Shown here: one piece after another, positions 1 through 8,809 of the stretch
How positions within the stretch are numbered: the first letter of the stretch is position 1
Layout of the letters: each line of letters starts with the position of its first letter
Source of the DNA: Bog-473 sp963725895
Lineage (GTDB): Bacteria > Actinomycetota > Acidimicrobiia > Acidimicrobiales > RAAP-2
DNA length: 64,000 nucleotides
Assembly: GCA_963725895.1 (NCBI GenBank)
Contig: CAVSAJ010000003.1
Coordinates: forward strand, 186,001 to 250,000
Direction of reading: 5' to 3'
The notes under the pieces: model-generated
What the model saw: only the letters and a program-made list of their open reading frames with translations
Database searches by the model: none
What the model was told of the DNA's origin: nothing
Position numbers and translations under genes: made by a program

Positions 1-222
1 GCCACGAGCGGCTCACCCGACCTCGACCTGCGCATCGAGGAGCTGGACCTCTCCGAGCGGCCGCGCAACTGCCTCAAGCGCGCCCAGATCAACACGATCG
101 GCGAGCTGGTCGAGCGCACCATGGAGGACCTGCTCGCCATCACGAACTTCGGCCAGAAGTCGGCGGACGAGGTCGTCCAGCGCCTCGACGAGCGCGGGCT
201 GTCGCTCCGCACGAGGGACTGA
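1..222 (+). CDS. rpoA: RNA polymerase alpha subunit, C-terminal part (5' end outside window)
   Basis: Only the last 73 codons are present. They encode the alpha C-terminal domain, the module that contacts UP-element DNA and activators. The helix-hairpin-helix core is visible in RNCLKRAQINTIGELVER, followed by LLAITNFGQKSADEV, both hallmarks of the family. The stop is at 220-222, five bases before the rplQ start, which is the usual rpoA-rplQ order at the end of the ribosomal protein cluster. Certain as to family; the upstream part cannot be judged. Confidence 0.96.
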   Translation, partial: ATSGSPDLDLRIEELDLSERPRNCLKRAQINTIGELVERTMEDLLAITNFGQKSADEVVQRLDERGLSLRTRD

Positions 223-227
223 GCACG

Positions 228-581
228 ATGCTGGCAACCCCCAAGCGCGGCCGCCGGCTGGGCGGTTCGCCGTCGCACCAGAAGGCCATGATGGGCAACC
301 TCGTGGCCTCACTGATCGCGGCGGAGTCCCTGGTCACCACCGAGGCCAAGGCCAAGGCCATGCGGCCCGTCGTCGAGAAGTGCGTGACCGCGGCACGCAA
401 GGGCGGCCTCGCCAATCACCGCAATGTCGTCGCTCTCATCCGCGACAAGGACATGGCGCACAAGCTCTTCGAGGAGATCGGGCCCCGTTACGCGGACCGC
501 CCCGGCGGCTACACCCGCATCCTCAAGCTGGGCCCGCGTCCCGGCGACAACGCGCCGATGGCGCGGATCGAGTTCGTCTAG
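228..581 (+). CDS. rplQ: 50S ribosomal protein L17
   Basis: 117 residues, the usual length for bacterial L17. It begins MLATPKRGRRLGGSPSHQKA and contains the conserved MMGNLVASLIAAESLVTTEAKAK-type helix; the C-terminus MARIEFV is typical. L17 is a large-subunit protein near the polypeptide exit tunnel. It lies five bases after rpoA and 13 bases before truA, so probably co-transcribed. The start ATG at 228 is the only one that gives the conserved N-terminus. Confidence 0.97.
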   Translation: MLATPKRGRRLGGSPSHQKAMMGNLVASLIAAESLVTTEAKAKAMRPVVEKCVTAARKGGLANHRNVVALIRDKDMAHKLFEEIGPRYADRPGGYTRILKLGPRPGDNAPMARIEFV

Positions 582-594
582 GGGTGGCGTAGGG

Positions 595-1444
595 GTGGAG
601 CAACCTGCCGGCGCTGCCACGCAGCGCTGGAGGCTCCTCATCGCCTACGACGGTGCGGCCTTCCGGGGCTTCGCCGTCCAGCCCGAAGTTCCCACCGTCG
701 CCGGCGCGCTGCGCCAGGCCCTCGAACGCACCGCCCGCCTGCGCGAGCCACCCGTGCTCACCTGCGCCGGCCGCACCGACGCCGGCGTGCACGCGCGGGG
801 CCAGGTCGTCCACGTCGACCTCCCGCCCATCGCGTATGACGGCATCGGCCTCGCCCGTGCCCTCAACCGCCAGCTGGCTCCCGCCGTCGTGGTGCGCCGG
901 GCCGAGGAGGTCGGCGACGACTTCGACGCCCGCCGCTCGGCCACCGCGCGCACATACCGCTACCTCGTCTGGAACGCGCCCGAGCTCGACCCGTTGCTCG
1001 CCCGCATCGCCTGGCACGTGCGCGACCCCCTCGACCTCGTCGCCATGCGCACCGCCTCCGACGTGCTGCTCGGCAGCCACGACTTCCGCTCCTTCTGCCG
1101 CCGCCGCGCCCGGCACCGACGTCGCCGAGCCGATCGTCCGCCGGGTGACCCGGGCTCGGTGGCGCCTCGACGAGGGCCCCGAGGCGCATGACGCCGGCGG
1201 GTCCGAGGCAGCCCGGCTCCTGCGCTTCGAGATCTCGGCCAATTCGTTCTGTCACCAGATGGTGCGCTCGCTCGTGTCGAGCCTGGTCGAGGTCGGCCGG
1301 GGCAAGGAAACCGCCGCAGGGCTCATGGAAGCGCTGCGCGCCGCCACACGGCACGCGATGCCCGAGCCGGCACCACCCCGGGGGCTCTGCCTCGTCTCGG
1401 TGGACTACGGGGGCGAGTCCGCCCGCATACCTACTCCGCGCTGA
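595..1444 (+). CDS. truA: tRNA pseudouridine38-40 synthase TruA (split by an apparent indel)
   Basis: TruA isomerises uridines 38-40 in the tRNA anticodon arm. From GTG 595 the protein reads through LLIAYDGAAFRGF and the catalytic motif CAGRTDAGVHARGQ (Asp62). The frame is lost after SHDFRSFC near 1099-1108, inside a CGC-repeat tract, and resumes at once as GTDVAEPIVRRV, continuing to NSFCHQMVRSLV and the stop at 1442-1444. Frame 1 passes to frame 2, equal to one extra base. Both halves are well conserved and truA is normally single-copy, so a sequence error is the simplest reading. The 3' end overlaps the convergent permease gene by 14 bases. Confidence 0.9.
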
Positions 1445-3959
1445 GCGCCGTGACCGCCGGCGTGCGCGCGGCGATCCTGCCGGGTACCGCACTCAGCACC
1501 ACCGCGAGCACCAGCGCGCTCAGCGCAGCCACGGCGATCGACACGACCGGGATGACCGGGGCTGGGACCGCGCCGATCTCCTCGGCGAACAGCGTCCACA
1601 GCCATCGCCCGAGCGCCACCCCCAGCGGCACCCCGACGACGACCCCCACGACCGCGACGATGCCTGCCTGCCAGACGACGCTCGATTGCAGTTGTCGGGG
1701 CGTGAAGCCGATCGCCTTCAAGATGGCCAGCTCGCGACGCCGTCGGCGCACCGACGCGACGAGGGTGAGACCGAGGGCACACGTCGCGCCCGCTGCCAGC
1801 GCGACCGCGAGCAGCAGCGGCGTCAGGCCCATCGACCGGTAGTTGACGATCTGGGCCGGCCGCTGCACCGCGAGCACCGACGCCTGGTTGCCGCCGCACA
1901 CGGAGTTGGCGGGCTCCGTGGCGAGCACCCGCGACGCGGAGGTGGCCAACTGCTGCGCGGCCCGGTGCGCGGTGGCGGCGCCCGACGCACCGACCGCCGT
2001 GAGAAAGACCATGTTCGGTCCGTTGCAGCCCGGGTAGGCCTGGGGACCCAGCTGTTCGGTGACAGGACCGTTGTCGGCGGGTACCACGGCGCCGATGCCC
2101 ATGGAGGTGTGCAGACCCTCCGCGATACCGATGGCCGGCATCGTCGCCACACCGACGATCGTGAGACGGACGGCTCTGGGCGGCAGGGTGGGCACGTACT
2201 TCATGGCCACGGTGTCGCCAACCCGCTTGTGGAGCTGGGCCATCGTGGCGGCGCCCAGCACGATCTGGTTCTTGCCGTCGAGGCCGTGGCCCGCGACGAG
2301 GGGCGGCGCGACCGGCGCCCCTGGCGTGGCCAAGAGCGCCGGCACCTCAACGCCGTCGAGCTCGAGGGTGGAGAACCACACACCGGACTCGACCACTCCG
2401 TGGTCATGGCGGAGGACGGCCTGCACGGTGCGCTGGGGGACCGGGCCGTAGCCGTCGGAGCTCTGGACCGCGTAGTCCCAGTTCCAGCCGTAGAGGCTGG
2501 GCTGTGAGACCAGGTTCGCCAAGCTGTGCCCGAAGGTCAGCGTGGACGACACGACGAGCAGGGCCACGACCGCCCCGACCAGGACCCACCGTGTCTGCCC
2601 CCTGTCCGCGCCCCGTCCGGCATCGAGCGCGAAGCGGGCCCCGATCGCCGTGCTCGGAGGAACGCCGGAGCGGACGATGGCGCCGGCCAGGCCGGGATGC
2701 CCCACTCGCTCGAAGCGCACCTCGTGGCGGTGCGGCGCGCGCAACGCGGCGCCGGCCACGGTGGCAGCCAGGAGGAGGACGACCAGTGCCAGACCCCCGA
2801 GAGCGATGACGGCCCAGTCGGCGTTGAATCCCCGGTCGGGGTAGACCGCCCTGGCGGGTCCGATCGGCGCCAGTGGCGAGAGGGCGAACGCCACCGCGGC
2901 CGCCAGGAGACCGCCGATCACGATCGCTCCCGCGGTGCCGATGAGTCCGTCGGTCACCGTCATCGCGGGCGAGGCGCCGAGCGAGCGCATGACGCGCAGC
3001 TCCTCGTCGCGCGCTCGTCGCTGGCGCGCCACCTCCTCGAGGGCGATCAGCAGTGCGGTCAGCCCCGCGATGCATCCGAAGGCTCCGAGCGCCAGCGCCT
3101 CGGGTCGGATGGACTCGTCGGCCTCCTGCGACGTCTGCGCGGCGACTTGGAAGTCGGTGAAAAACCGCTGGGTCGCGTTCCAGTCGCGTTCGACATCGGG
3201 GACGTGGCGGGCGCCGCCGTCGAGCTGGACGCCGAAGTACGCCATCGACGCAGTGGTGAACAACAGCCGGGTCAGTGCCGGTGTCGCCACGACGTAGGAC
3301 GGGTAACGCTCGATCTGGTCTTGGACCAGGTCGCGGTTGAGGAGGCCGATGCCGGCCACCGTGACCCGGAAGGGCGCCCCGTGGCGGGCGCCGCCCTGCG
3401 TGTTGGCCGAGACCTCGAAGGACTGGCCGACGTGCACCCCCAGCACCTGGGCGGCGGCCTGGGTGACCATGACCTCACGGGGGTCAGCCGGGTCGGCCTG
3501 CCGCCCCTCGGTCACGCTGAAGCGGTCCTGGTCGAACAGCATGCCGTCGACGCTGCCCGCCAACAGCACGGAGCTGGCGAAGCGCTCGAGTGTGCGAGAA
3601 CCCGGCTTGGTGAAGGAATCACCCAGGGCGACGTAGCTCTCGACGTGTCGCACGTGGGGGAACGCCCGGATCGCGTCGACCAGCTGCCGGTCGATGGCCG
3701 GGGTGATGGGTTCGCCACCCGCCGGCTCGATGGTCAGATCAGACGGGTTCGTCGAGGCCAAGAAGACGGAGTACGACGAGGCGGTGCGCCGCGCCGCCGC
3801 CACCGAGCCGAGCGCCAGGCCTCCCCCGAGCCCGACCACGAGGACGAGTGCGAGGTAGCCGGCGCCCTGACGCCGCCACGAGGTGGCGAAGCGGAACCAG
3901 GCCGTCCGCACCACCGCCACCTTCACACTGGCCGTGGCCCCCTCAGCAGCCACGTTCAC
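1431..3959 (-). CDS. FtsX/MacB-type ABC transporter permease (orphan)
   Basis: 842 residues. A membrane segment near residues 33-55 is followed by a long extracytoplasmic domain, a cluster of three to four membrane helices around residues 290-400, a second extracytoplasmic domain, and a second FtsX-type helix set near the C-terminus. The duplicated layout is that of lipoprotein-release or peptide-export permeases in which both halves are fused. GSLGASPAM-like and KAIGFTPRQL loops match the cytoplasmic coupling motifs of the family. No ATPase gene is adjacent, so the partner must be encoded elsewhere. It sits on the opposite strand between truA and rplM, which are usually neighbours, so it is probably an insertion. 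Substrate unknown. Confidence 0.8.
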   Translation of the reverse strand: MNVAAEGATASVKVAVVRTAWFRFATSWRRQGAGYLALVLVVGLGGGLALGSVAAARRTASSYSVFLASTNPSDLTIEPAGGEPITPAIDRQLVDAIRAFPHVRHVESYVALGDSFTKPGSRTLERFASSVLLAGSVDGMLFDQDRFSVTEGRQADPADPREVMVTQAAAQVLGVHVGQSFEVSANTQGGARHGAPFRVTVAGIGLLNRDLVQDQIERYPSYVVATPALTRLLFTTASMAYFGVQLDGGARHVPDVERDWNATQRFFTDFQVAAQTSQEADESIRPEALALGAFGCIAGLTALLIALEEVARQRRARDEELRVMRSLGASPAMTVTDGLIGTAGAIVIGGLLAAAVAFALSPLAPIGPARAVYPDRGFNADWAVIALGGLALVVLLLAATVAGAALRAPHRHEVRFERVGHPGLAGAIVRSGVPPSTAIGARFALDAGRGADRGQTRWVLVGAVVALLVVSSTLTFGHSLANLVSQPSLYGWNWDYAVQSSDGYGPVPQRTVQAVLRHDHGVVESGVWFSTLELDGVEVPALLATPGAPVAPPLVAGHGLDGKNQIVLGAATMAQLHKRVGDTVAMKYVPTLPPRAVRLTIVGVATMPAIGIAEGLHTSMGIGAVVPADNGPVTEQLGPQAYPGCNGPNMVFLTAVGASGAATAHRAAQQLATSASRVLATEPANSVCGGNQASVLAVQRPAQIVNYRSMGLTPLLLAVALAAGATCALGLTLVASVRRRRRELAILKAIGFTPRQLQSSVVWQAGIVAVVGVVVGVPLGVALGRWLWTLFAEEIGAVPAPVIPVVSIAVAALSALVLAVVLSAVPGRIAARTPAVTALSAE

Positions 3960-4079
3960 CAGGCCCGATCACACTCCGAAGCCTGGCAACGGGGCGTGTA
4001 CCGGTCAATGAGGTCACCCCGCGCGACCGGCGGGTAGTACCACCACCGATCGCGGCCCAAAAGCCACGGAAGGGCCGGC

Positions 4080-4108
4080 TTGCTGGGCCTTTGCCGAGGC
4101 CCTATCCT
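4080..4108 (+). promoter_or_regulatory. Predicted sigma-A-type promoter for rplM-rpsI-glmM
   Basis: TTGCTG at 4080-4085, a 17-base spacer, then TATCCT at 4103-4108, on the correct strand 89 bases before the rplM start. The intervening permease insertion means rplM needs its own promoter. Prediction from sequence only. Confidence 0.5.
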
Positions 4109-4140
4109 GGTACGTCGGCTCTCGGCGCCCCGGGAGCCCT

Positions 4141-4163
4141 GCGCACCGCCGCACCGGGTGCGC
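4141..4163 (+). promoter_or_regulatory. Hairpin in the rplM 5' leader
   Basis: GCGCACC at 4141-4147 pairs perfectly with GGTGCGC at 4157-4163 around a 9-base loop. It lies between the predicted promoter and the rplM GTG. Leaders of ribosomal operons often carry autoregulatory structures, but I cannot match this one to a known family and it may be incidental in GC-rich DNA. Confidence 0.25.
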
Positions 4164-4196
4164 TCGCCCACCACGCGGAAGCGAAAGATCGGTCTT

Positions 4197-4646
4197 GTGC
4201 GCACATTTTCACCGAAGGTCCCCGAGATCCAGCGAACGTGGTACGTGGTCGACGCCGACGGCCTCGTGCTCGGGCGCCTGGCCTCGTCGGTGGCCGCCAT
4301 CCTGCGCGGCAAGCACCGTCCCTATTTCGCCCCCCACGTCGACACCGGTGACCACGTCATCGTGGTGAACGCGGACAAGGTCGTCCTCACCTCGAGCAAG
4401 GCCGAGGCCAAGATGGCGTACCGCCACAGCGGCTACCCCGGTGGCCTGCGGGCCACCAGCTACGCCACACTGCTCGAGGACCAGCCGGCCGAGCTGATCC
4501 GGCGCTCGATCCGCGGCATGCTGCCCAAGAACACCCTCGGCCGCCAGCAGCTGAGCAAGCTGCAGGTCTACGCCGGCCCCGACCACCCGCACGCGGCCCA
4601 GAAGCCCGAGGCTCTCGAGCTGCCCGAGGCCCGCAGGGCCGGCTGA
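4197..4646 (+). CDS. rplM: 50S ribosomal protein L13
   Basis: 149 residues from GTG 4197, giving the conserved opening VRTFSPKVPEIQRTWYVVDA. Longer in-frame extensions upstream are not conserved in L13. Family signatures are seen: DADGLVLGRLAS, the FAPHVDTGDHVIVVNADKV stretch, and the SIRGMLPKNTLGR motif. L13 is an early-assembly large-subunit protein. It is followed after 58 bases by rpsI, the standard L13-S9 pair. Confidence 0.97.
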   Translation: MRTFSPKVPEIQRTWYVVDADGLVLGRLASSVAAILRGKHRPYFAPHVDTGDHVIVVNADKVVLTSSKAEAKMAYRHSGYPGGLRATSYATLLEDQPAELIRRSIRGMLPKNTLGRQQLSKLQVYAGPDHPHAAQKPEALELPEARRAG

Positions 4647-4704
4647 GCGCGCGCCAGGCCGATCTGCGTAGGCCCATTCGCACCAGGAAGGACACCATCC
4701 ACCC

Positions 4705-5097
4705 ATGCCCGCACCACTCAGCCAGACGACCGGCCGCCGCAAGCAGGCGGTGGCCCGCGTCCGCTTCCGCCCCGGCCAGGGCGCCATCACCGTCAACAAG
4801 GTCCCCATCGAGAAGTACTTCACCTCGGCGACGCACCGCATGCTGGTGACCGAACCGCTGCGGGTGACCAACACCGTCGAGTCCTACGACATCGACGCGA
4901 CGATCGACGGCGGCGGGATCTCGGGCCAGGCCGGCGCCATGCGCCTCGGCATCGCGCGCAGCCTGTGCGAGGTCGACCCCGAGCAGCGCGGCCCGCTCAA
5001 GCGCGCCGGCCTCCTCACCCGCGACGCACGAGAGAAGGAGTCCAAGAAGTACGGCCTGAAGAAGGCCCGCAAGGCGCCGCAGTACTCCAAGCGGTAG
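4705..5097 (+). CDS. rpsI: 30S ribosomal protein S9
   Basis: 130 residues. GRRKQAVARVRFRPG near the N-terminus, IDATIDGGGISGQAGAMRLG in the middle and the basic C-terminal tail ending YGLKKARKAPQYSKR identify S9, whose tail reaches the decoding-site tRNAs. A purine-rich AGGAAGGA ribosome site precedes the ATG. It is 14 bases ahead of glmM and probably shares its transcript. Confidence 0.97.
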   Translation: MPAPLSQTTGRRKQAVARVRFRPGQGAITVNKVPIEKYFTSATHRMLVTEPLRVTNTVESYDIDATIDGGGISGQAGAMRLGIARSLCEVDPEQRGPLKRAGLLTRDAREKESKKYGLKKARKAPQYSKR

Positions 5098-5111
5098 CAG
5101 CAGGGCACCGA

Positions 5112-6483
5112 ATGCCGCCGGCCCGCTTCGGCACCGATGGCGTGCGCGGGGTTGCCAACGAGGAGCTGACCGCCGAGTTGGCGCTGGCTCTCGGGCGCGC
5201 CACCGCCCGCGTGCTCCCCGCCCCGACCTTCGTGGTCGGGCGCGACACGCGACGTTCGGGCCCGCTCCTCCAGGCCGCCTTCTCGGCTGGCCTGGCCGCC
5301 GAGGGGGCCGACGTGGTCGACCTCGGCGTGGTCCCGACGCCGGGTGTGGCCGCGGTGGCCGCGCACCGCAAGGTCCCCGGCGCGGTGATCTCGGCTTCGC
5401 ACAACCCCTTCGCCGACAACGGGATCAAGTTGTTCAGCCTCCTCGGGACGAAGCTGCCCACCGAGAGGGAGCGCGAGATCGAGCGCGAGCTCGTGGCGCT
5501 TCTCTCCGATCCGGAGCGGCCACCCCGCCGTCCCACCGGACACGGCGTGGGGGTCATCACCGTCGATCCGGACGCGCTCGGCGTACTACGAGGAACACTT
5601 GGTCGCCACGACCGAGGGCCGGCGGCTGACCGGGCTGCACATCGTCGTCGACTGCGCCGACGGTGCGGCCAGCGACATCACGCCACGCGTGCTGATTGAG
5701 CTCGGCGCGACGGTCACGGCGCTGCACGTCGCGCCCGACGGCGCCAACATCAACCACCAATGTGGCTCGACCGACCCGAGCGAGTTGGCGCGGGCGGTCG
5801 TCGCGCACGAGGCCGACCTCGGCCTGGCGTTCGACGGGGACGCCGACCGGGTCATCGCGGTGGACGAGAGCGGCAGCATCGTCGACGGGGATGTGCTGCT
5901 CGCGATGTTCGCGCTCGACCTGGCCGAGCGGGGACTCCTCAGCGGCAACACGGTGGTGGTCACGGTCATGACCAACCTCGGCTTCCGCCTCGCCATGGAG
6001 GACCGCGGCATCGCCGTACGCGAGACCGACGTCGGGGACCGCCACGTCCTCGCCGCGCTCGACGCGGACGGGCTCAGCCTCGGAGGCGAGCAGTCGGGTC
6101 ACATCATCTTCCGGTCGCTGTCGACCACCGGTGACGGCACCCTCACCGGCATCGCGCTGGCCGACCTCGTGGTCCGCGCCGGCCGCTCCGTGGCCGACCT
6201 CTCGGCCGGGCTGGTCGAGCGGGTACCCCAGCGCCTCGTCAACGTCCCTATCGCCCAGCCCGAGCGCTTGGCCGGTTGTACCGAGGTCTGGGAGGCGGTG
6301 GTCAAGGCCGAGGCGGAGCTCGGTCACGAGGGCCGCGTGCTGTTGCGGCCGAGTGGCACCGAGCCGCTCGTCCGCGTGATGGTCGAGGCGCGGATGGCCG
6401 AGCAGGCCGACACGATCGCGTCCCGTCTGGCTGGCGTGGTGGCGCTCGCGCTGGCACCGGTCGAGCCGCAGGTGCCCAGGTAG
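5112..6483 (+). CDS. glmM: Phosphoglucosamine mutase (split by an apparent indel)
   Basis: Converts glucosamine-6-phosphate to glucosamine-1-phosphate on the way to UDP-GlcNAc and peptidoglycan. The start MPPARFGTDGVRGVAN is typical. The phosphoserine loop ISASHNPFADNG (Ser96) is intact, as are the metal loop AFDGDADRVIAV and the C-terminal phosphate-binding RPSGTEPLVRVM. The reading frame breaks at about 5579-5584: the conserved sequence continues as YYEEHLVATTEGRRLTGLHI in the next frame. One extra base (or two missing) explains it. Since glmS follows and glmM is essential, I treat the gene as whole. Confidence 0.92.
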
Positions 6484-6539
6484 GCCCAGGTAGACGGGAG
6501 CCGCAGGCACCCAGGGAGGCACAGGTAGCCTGGGTCACC

Positions 6540-8381
6540 ATGTGCGGCATCATCGGCGTCACCGGCGAGGCCGACGCCGTGCCGCTCCTCCTCGGCGGTC
6601 TGCACCAGCTGGAGTACCGCGGATACGACTCGGCGGGCGTGGCCATGGTGGCCGACGGCGCGGTCTGGCGGGCCCGTGCCGCCACCGGCACGGAGTCACT
6701 GGCCACCTTGGCCGACCGCACCGCCGACGCGCCCCGGGGCCATGGGGCGGCCATCGGGCACACCCGGTGGGCCACCCACGGCAGCCCGACCGAGGAGAAC
6801 GCCCACCCGCACACCGACTGCACCGGCCGGCTGGCCCTGATCCACAACGGGATCATCGAGAACCATGCCGAGCTGCGGGCCGAGATCGAGGCGAGCGGCC
6901 ACACCATTGCGTCGGGAACCGACACCGAGGTGATGGCCCACCTGATCGAGGAGCAGCTGGCCGGGGGCGCGTCGCTGGCCGAGGCGACACGCGTGGTGCT
7001 GGGACGTCTGCGCGGCTCTTTCTCCATCGCCGTCATCTCCGCCGACGAGCCCGACACCATCGTCGCCGCCTGCCGGCACACCCCCCTCGTCCTGGGCCTC
7101 CACGACCGCATGACGCTGTTGGCGTCGGACATCCCCGCGCTGATCGGGCACACCCGGCGCGTCTTCACGCTGGCGGACGACCAGATGGCCGTGCTGACCC
7201 CCGGTGCGCTGGCGGTGACGACGCTCGATGGCGAGCCGGTCGAACCCGAGGAGCGCACGATCACCTGGGACGTCGAGGCGGCCCAAAAGGACGGCTTCGA
7301 GGACTTCATGTCCAAGGAGATCCATCAGCAACCCGCGGCGGTGGGCGACACGCTGCTCGACCGTCGTGGCCCCGGCGGGGAGCTGATCCTCGACGAGATG
7401 CGGCTCGGCGTCGACGACCTGCGCGCCATCGACAAGGTGTTCATCGTCGCCTGCGGTTCGAGCTATCACGCCGCGCTCGTGGCCAAGTACGCGATCGAAC
7501 ACTGGGTCAAGGTGCCCACCGAGGTCGACATCGCGAGCGAGTTCCGCTATCGCGATCCGGTGCTGAACGAGCGCACGCTCTGCGTCGGGGTCTCCCAGTC
7601 GGGCGAGACGCTCGACACCTCACAAGCAGTGCGCGAGGCCGCCCGCCTCGGGGCCAAAGTGCTGGTCGTCTCCAACGTCGTCGACTCGTCGATGGCCCGC
7701 GCCGCCGACGGCGTCCTCTACACCCGGGCCGGGCCCGAGATCGGGGTCGCCTCGACCAAGTGCCACCTGGCCCAGATCGTCGCCCTCGAGATCCTGGGCC
7801 TGTACCTCGCCCAGATCAAGGCCACCCAGCCGTCCTCAGAGATCGACAGGATCCTCGATGCCATGGGGACGCTGCCCGGCCTTGTCGCCGAGGCGCTCGG
7901 ACGTGGGGGCGACGTCGACGACGTGGCGGCCAAGCTCACCGACGCGCGCGACTTCTTCTTCCTCGGCCGCCACGTGGGTTTCCCGATCGCGCTCGAGGGC
8001 GCGCTGAAGCTGAAGGAGCTCGCCTACCTGCGCGCCGAGGGCTACCCGGCCGGGGAGCTCAAGCACGGGCCGATCGCGCTCATCGAGCCGGGCGCCGTCG
8101 TCGTCGGCATCGCGACGCGCAACCCGCTGTGGGAAAAGATGATGTCCAACATCGCGGAGGTGCGCAGCCGCGGCGCCACCGTGGTGCTGCTGGCCGACGA
8201 TGGCGACGAGGAGACGGCCGCCGCAGCCGACCACGTGCTGTGGGTCCCGCCGACGCACCCACTCCTCTCGCCCGTCGTCGGCGTCGTGCCGCTGCAGCAG
8301 CTGGCCTACCGACTGGCCCGCCTCCACGGGCACGACCCTGACCGGCCGCGCAACCTCGCCAAGACGGTGACCGTCGAGTGA
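6540..8381 (+). CDS. glmS: Glutamine-fructose-6-phosphate aminotransferase (isomerizing)
   Basis: 613 residues, full length. It makes glucosamine-6-phosphate from fructose-6-phosphate and glutamine, the step before GlmM. The N-terminal nucleophile cysteine follows the initiator Met (MCGIIGVTGEAD). The glutaminase domain covers about residues 2-220 with GHTRWATHG. Two SIS domains follow with VACGSSYHAAL and SQSGETLDTSQA, and the C-terminus is PRNLAKTVTVE, whose Lys is part of the sugar site. It starts 56 bases after glmM. No glmS ribozyme is seen, as expected outside Firmicutes. Confidence 0.97.
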   Translation: MCGIIGVTGEADAVPLLLGGLHQLEYRGYDSAGVAMVADGAVWRARAATGTESLATLADRTADAPRGHGAAIGHTRWATHGSPTEENAHPHTDCTGRLALIHNGIIENHAELRAEIEASGHTIASGTDTEVMAHLIEEQLAGGASLAEATRVVLGRLRGSFSIAVISADEPDTIVAACRHTPLVLGLHDRMTLLASDIPALIGHTRRVFTLADDQMAVLTPGALAVTTLDGEPVEPEERTITWDVEAAQKDGFEDFMSKEIHQQPAAVGDTLLDRRGPGGELILDEMRLGVDDLRAIDKVFIVACGSSYHAALVAKYAIEHWVKVPTEVDIASEFRYRDPVLNERTLCVGVSQSGETLDTSQAVREAARLGAKVLVVSNVVDSSMARAADGVLYTRAGPEIGVASTKCHLAQIVALEILGLYLAQIKATQPSSEIDRILDAMGTLPGLVAEALGRGGDVDDVAAKLTDARDFFFLGRHVGFPIALEGALKLKELAYLRAEGYPAGELKHGPIALIEPGAVVVGIATRNPLWEKMMSNIAEVRSRGATVVLLADDGDEETAAAADHVLWVPPTHPLLSPVVGVVPLQQLAYRLARLHGHDPDRPRNLAKTVTVE

Positions 8382-8809
8382 ACGTGGGTGCTCCCGCCGG
8401 CGGGATCGTCGGCGTGGGTGTCGACGCTGTCGACGTCGGTCGCTTCCGCCGCGTCCTCGACCGCCGCCCGAGCTTCGCGACGCGCTGTTTCACCGAGGGC
8501 GAGCGTTCCGACGCGAGCGGCTCGGCCGACGAGGCCCAGAGCCTGGCTGCACGCTTCGCGGCCAAGGAGGCCGTGATGAAGGCGTTGGGCACGGGCATCG
8601 GCGCGTTCGCGCTGACCGACGTGGAGGTATGCCGGACGGCCGGCGCCGGGGCCACCCGCAACGCGCCCTTTCTCGTGTTGCGCGGGGGTGCCGCCGAGAT
8701 CGCAGGCGCCGTGGGGGCGCGCAGCTTCCACCTCTCGCTGACCCACACCGACGGCGTCGCCATCGCCTTCGTCGTCGCCGAGCACTCGCCGTCGTGCGCG
8801 CCATCCTGA
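8378..8809 (+). CDS. acpS: Holo-[acyl-carrier-protein] synthase
   Basis: 143 residues. It transfers 4'-phosphopantetheine from CoA to acyl carrier protein. The Mg-binding GVGVDAVDVGRF and the FAAKEAVMKALG motif (conserved Glu and Lys) are both present, and LSLTHTDGVAIAFVV closes the fold. The GTG start at 8378 overlaps the glmS stop in a GTGA junction, suggesting translational coupling. An internal ATG would remove the conserved N-terminus. Confidence 0.92.
   Translation: MNVGAPAGGIVGVGVDAVDVGRFRRVLDRRPSFATRCFTEGERSDASGSADEAQSLAARFAAKEAVMKALGTGIGAFALTDVEVCRTAGAGATRNAPFLVLRGGAAEIAGAVGARSFHLSLTHTDGVAIAFVVAEHSPSCAPS

Noticed and set aside
2526..4037. Plus-strand 503-codon frame inside the FtsX-type permease
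   Set aside because: The permease on the other strand has coherent membrane helices and family motifs; this frame has none.
5112..6483. glmM and the other frame-split core genes as pseudogenes
   Set aside because: Both halves of each are fully conserved and a single base restores them; the pathways need these genes and no second copies are visible.
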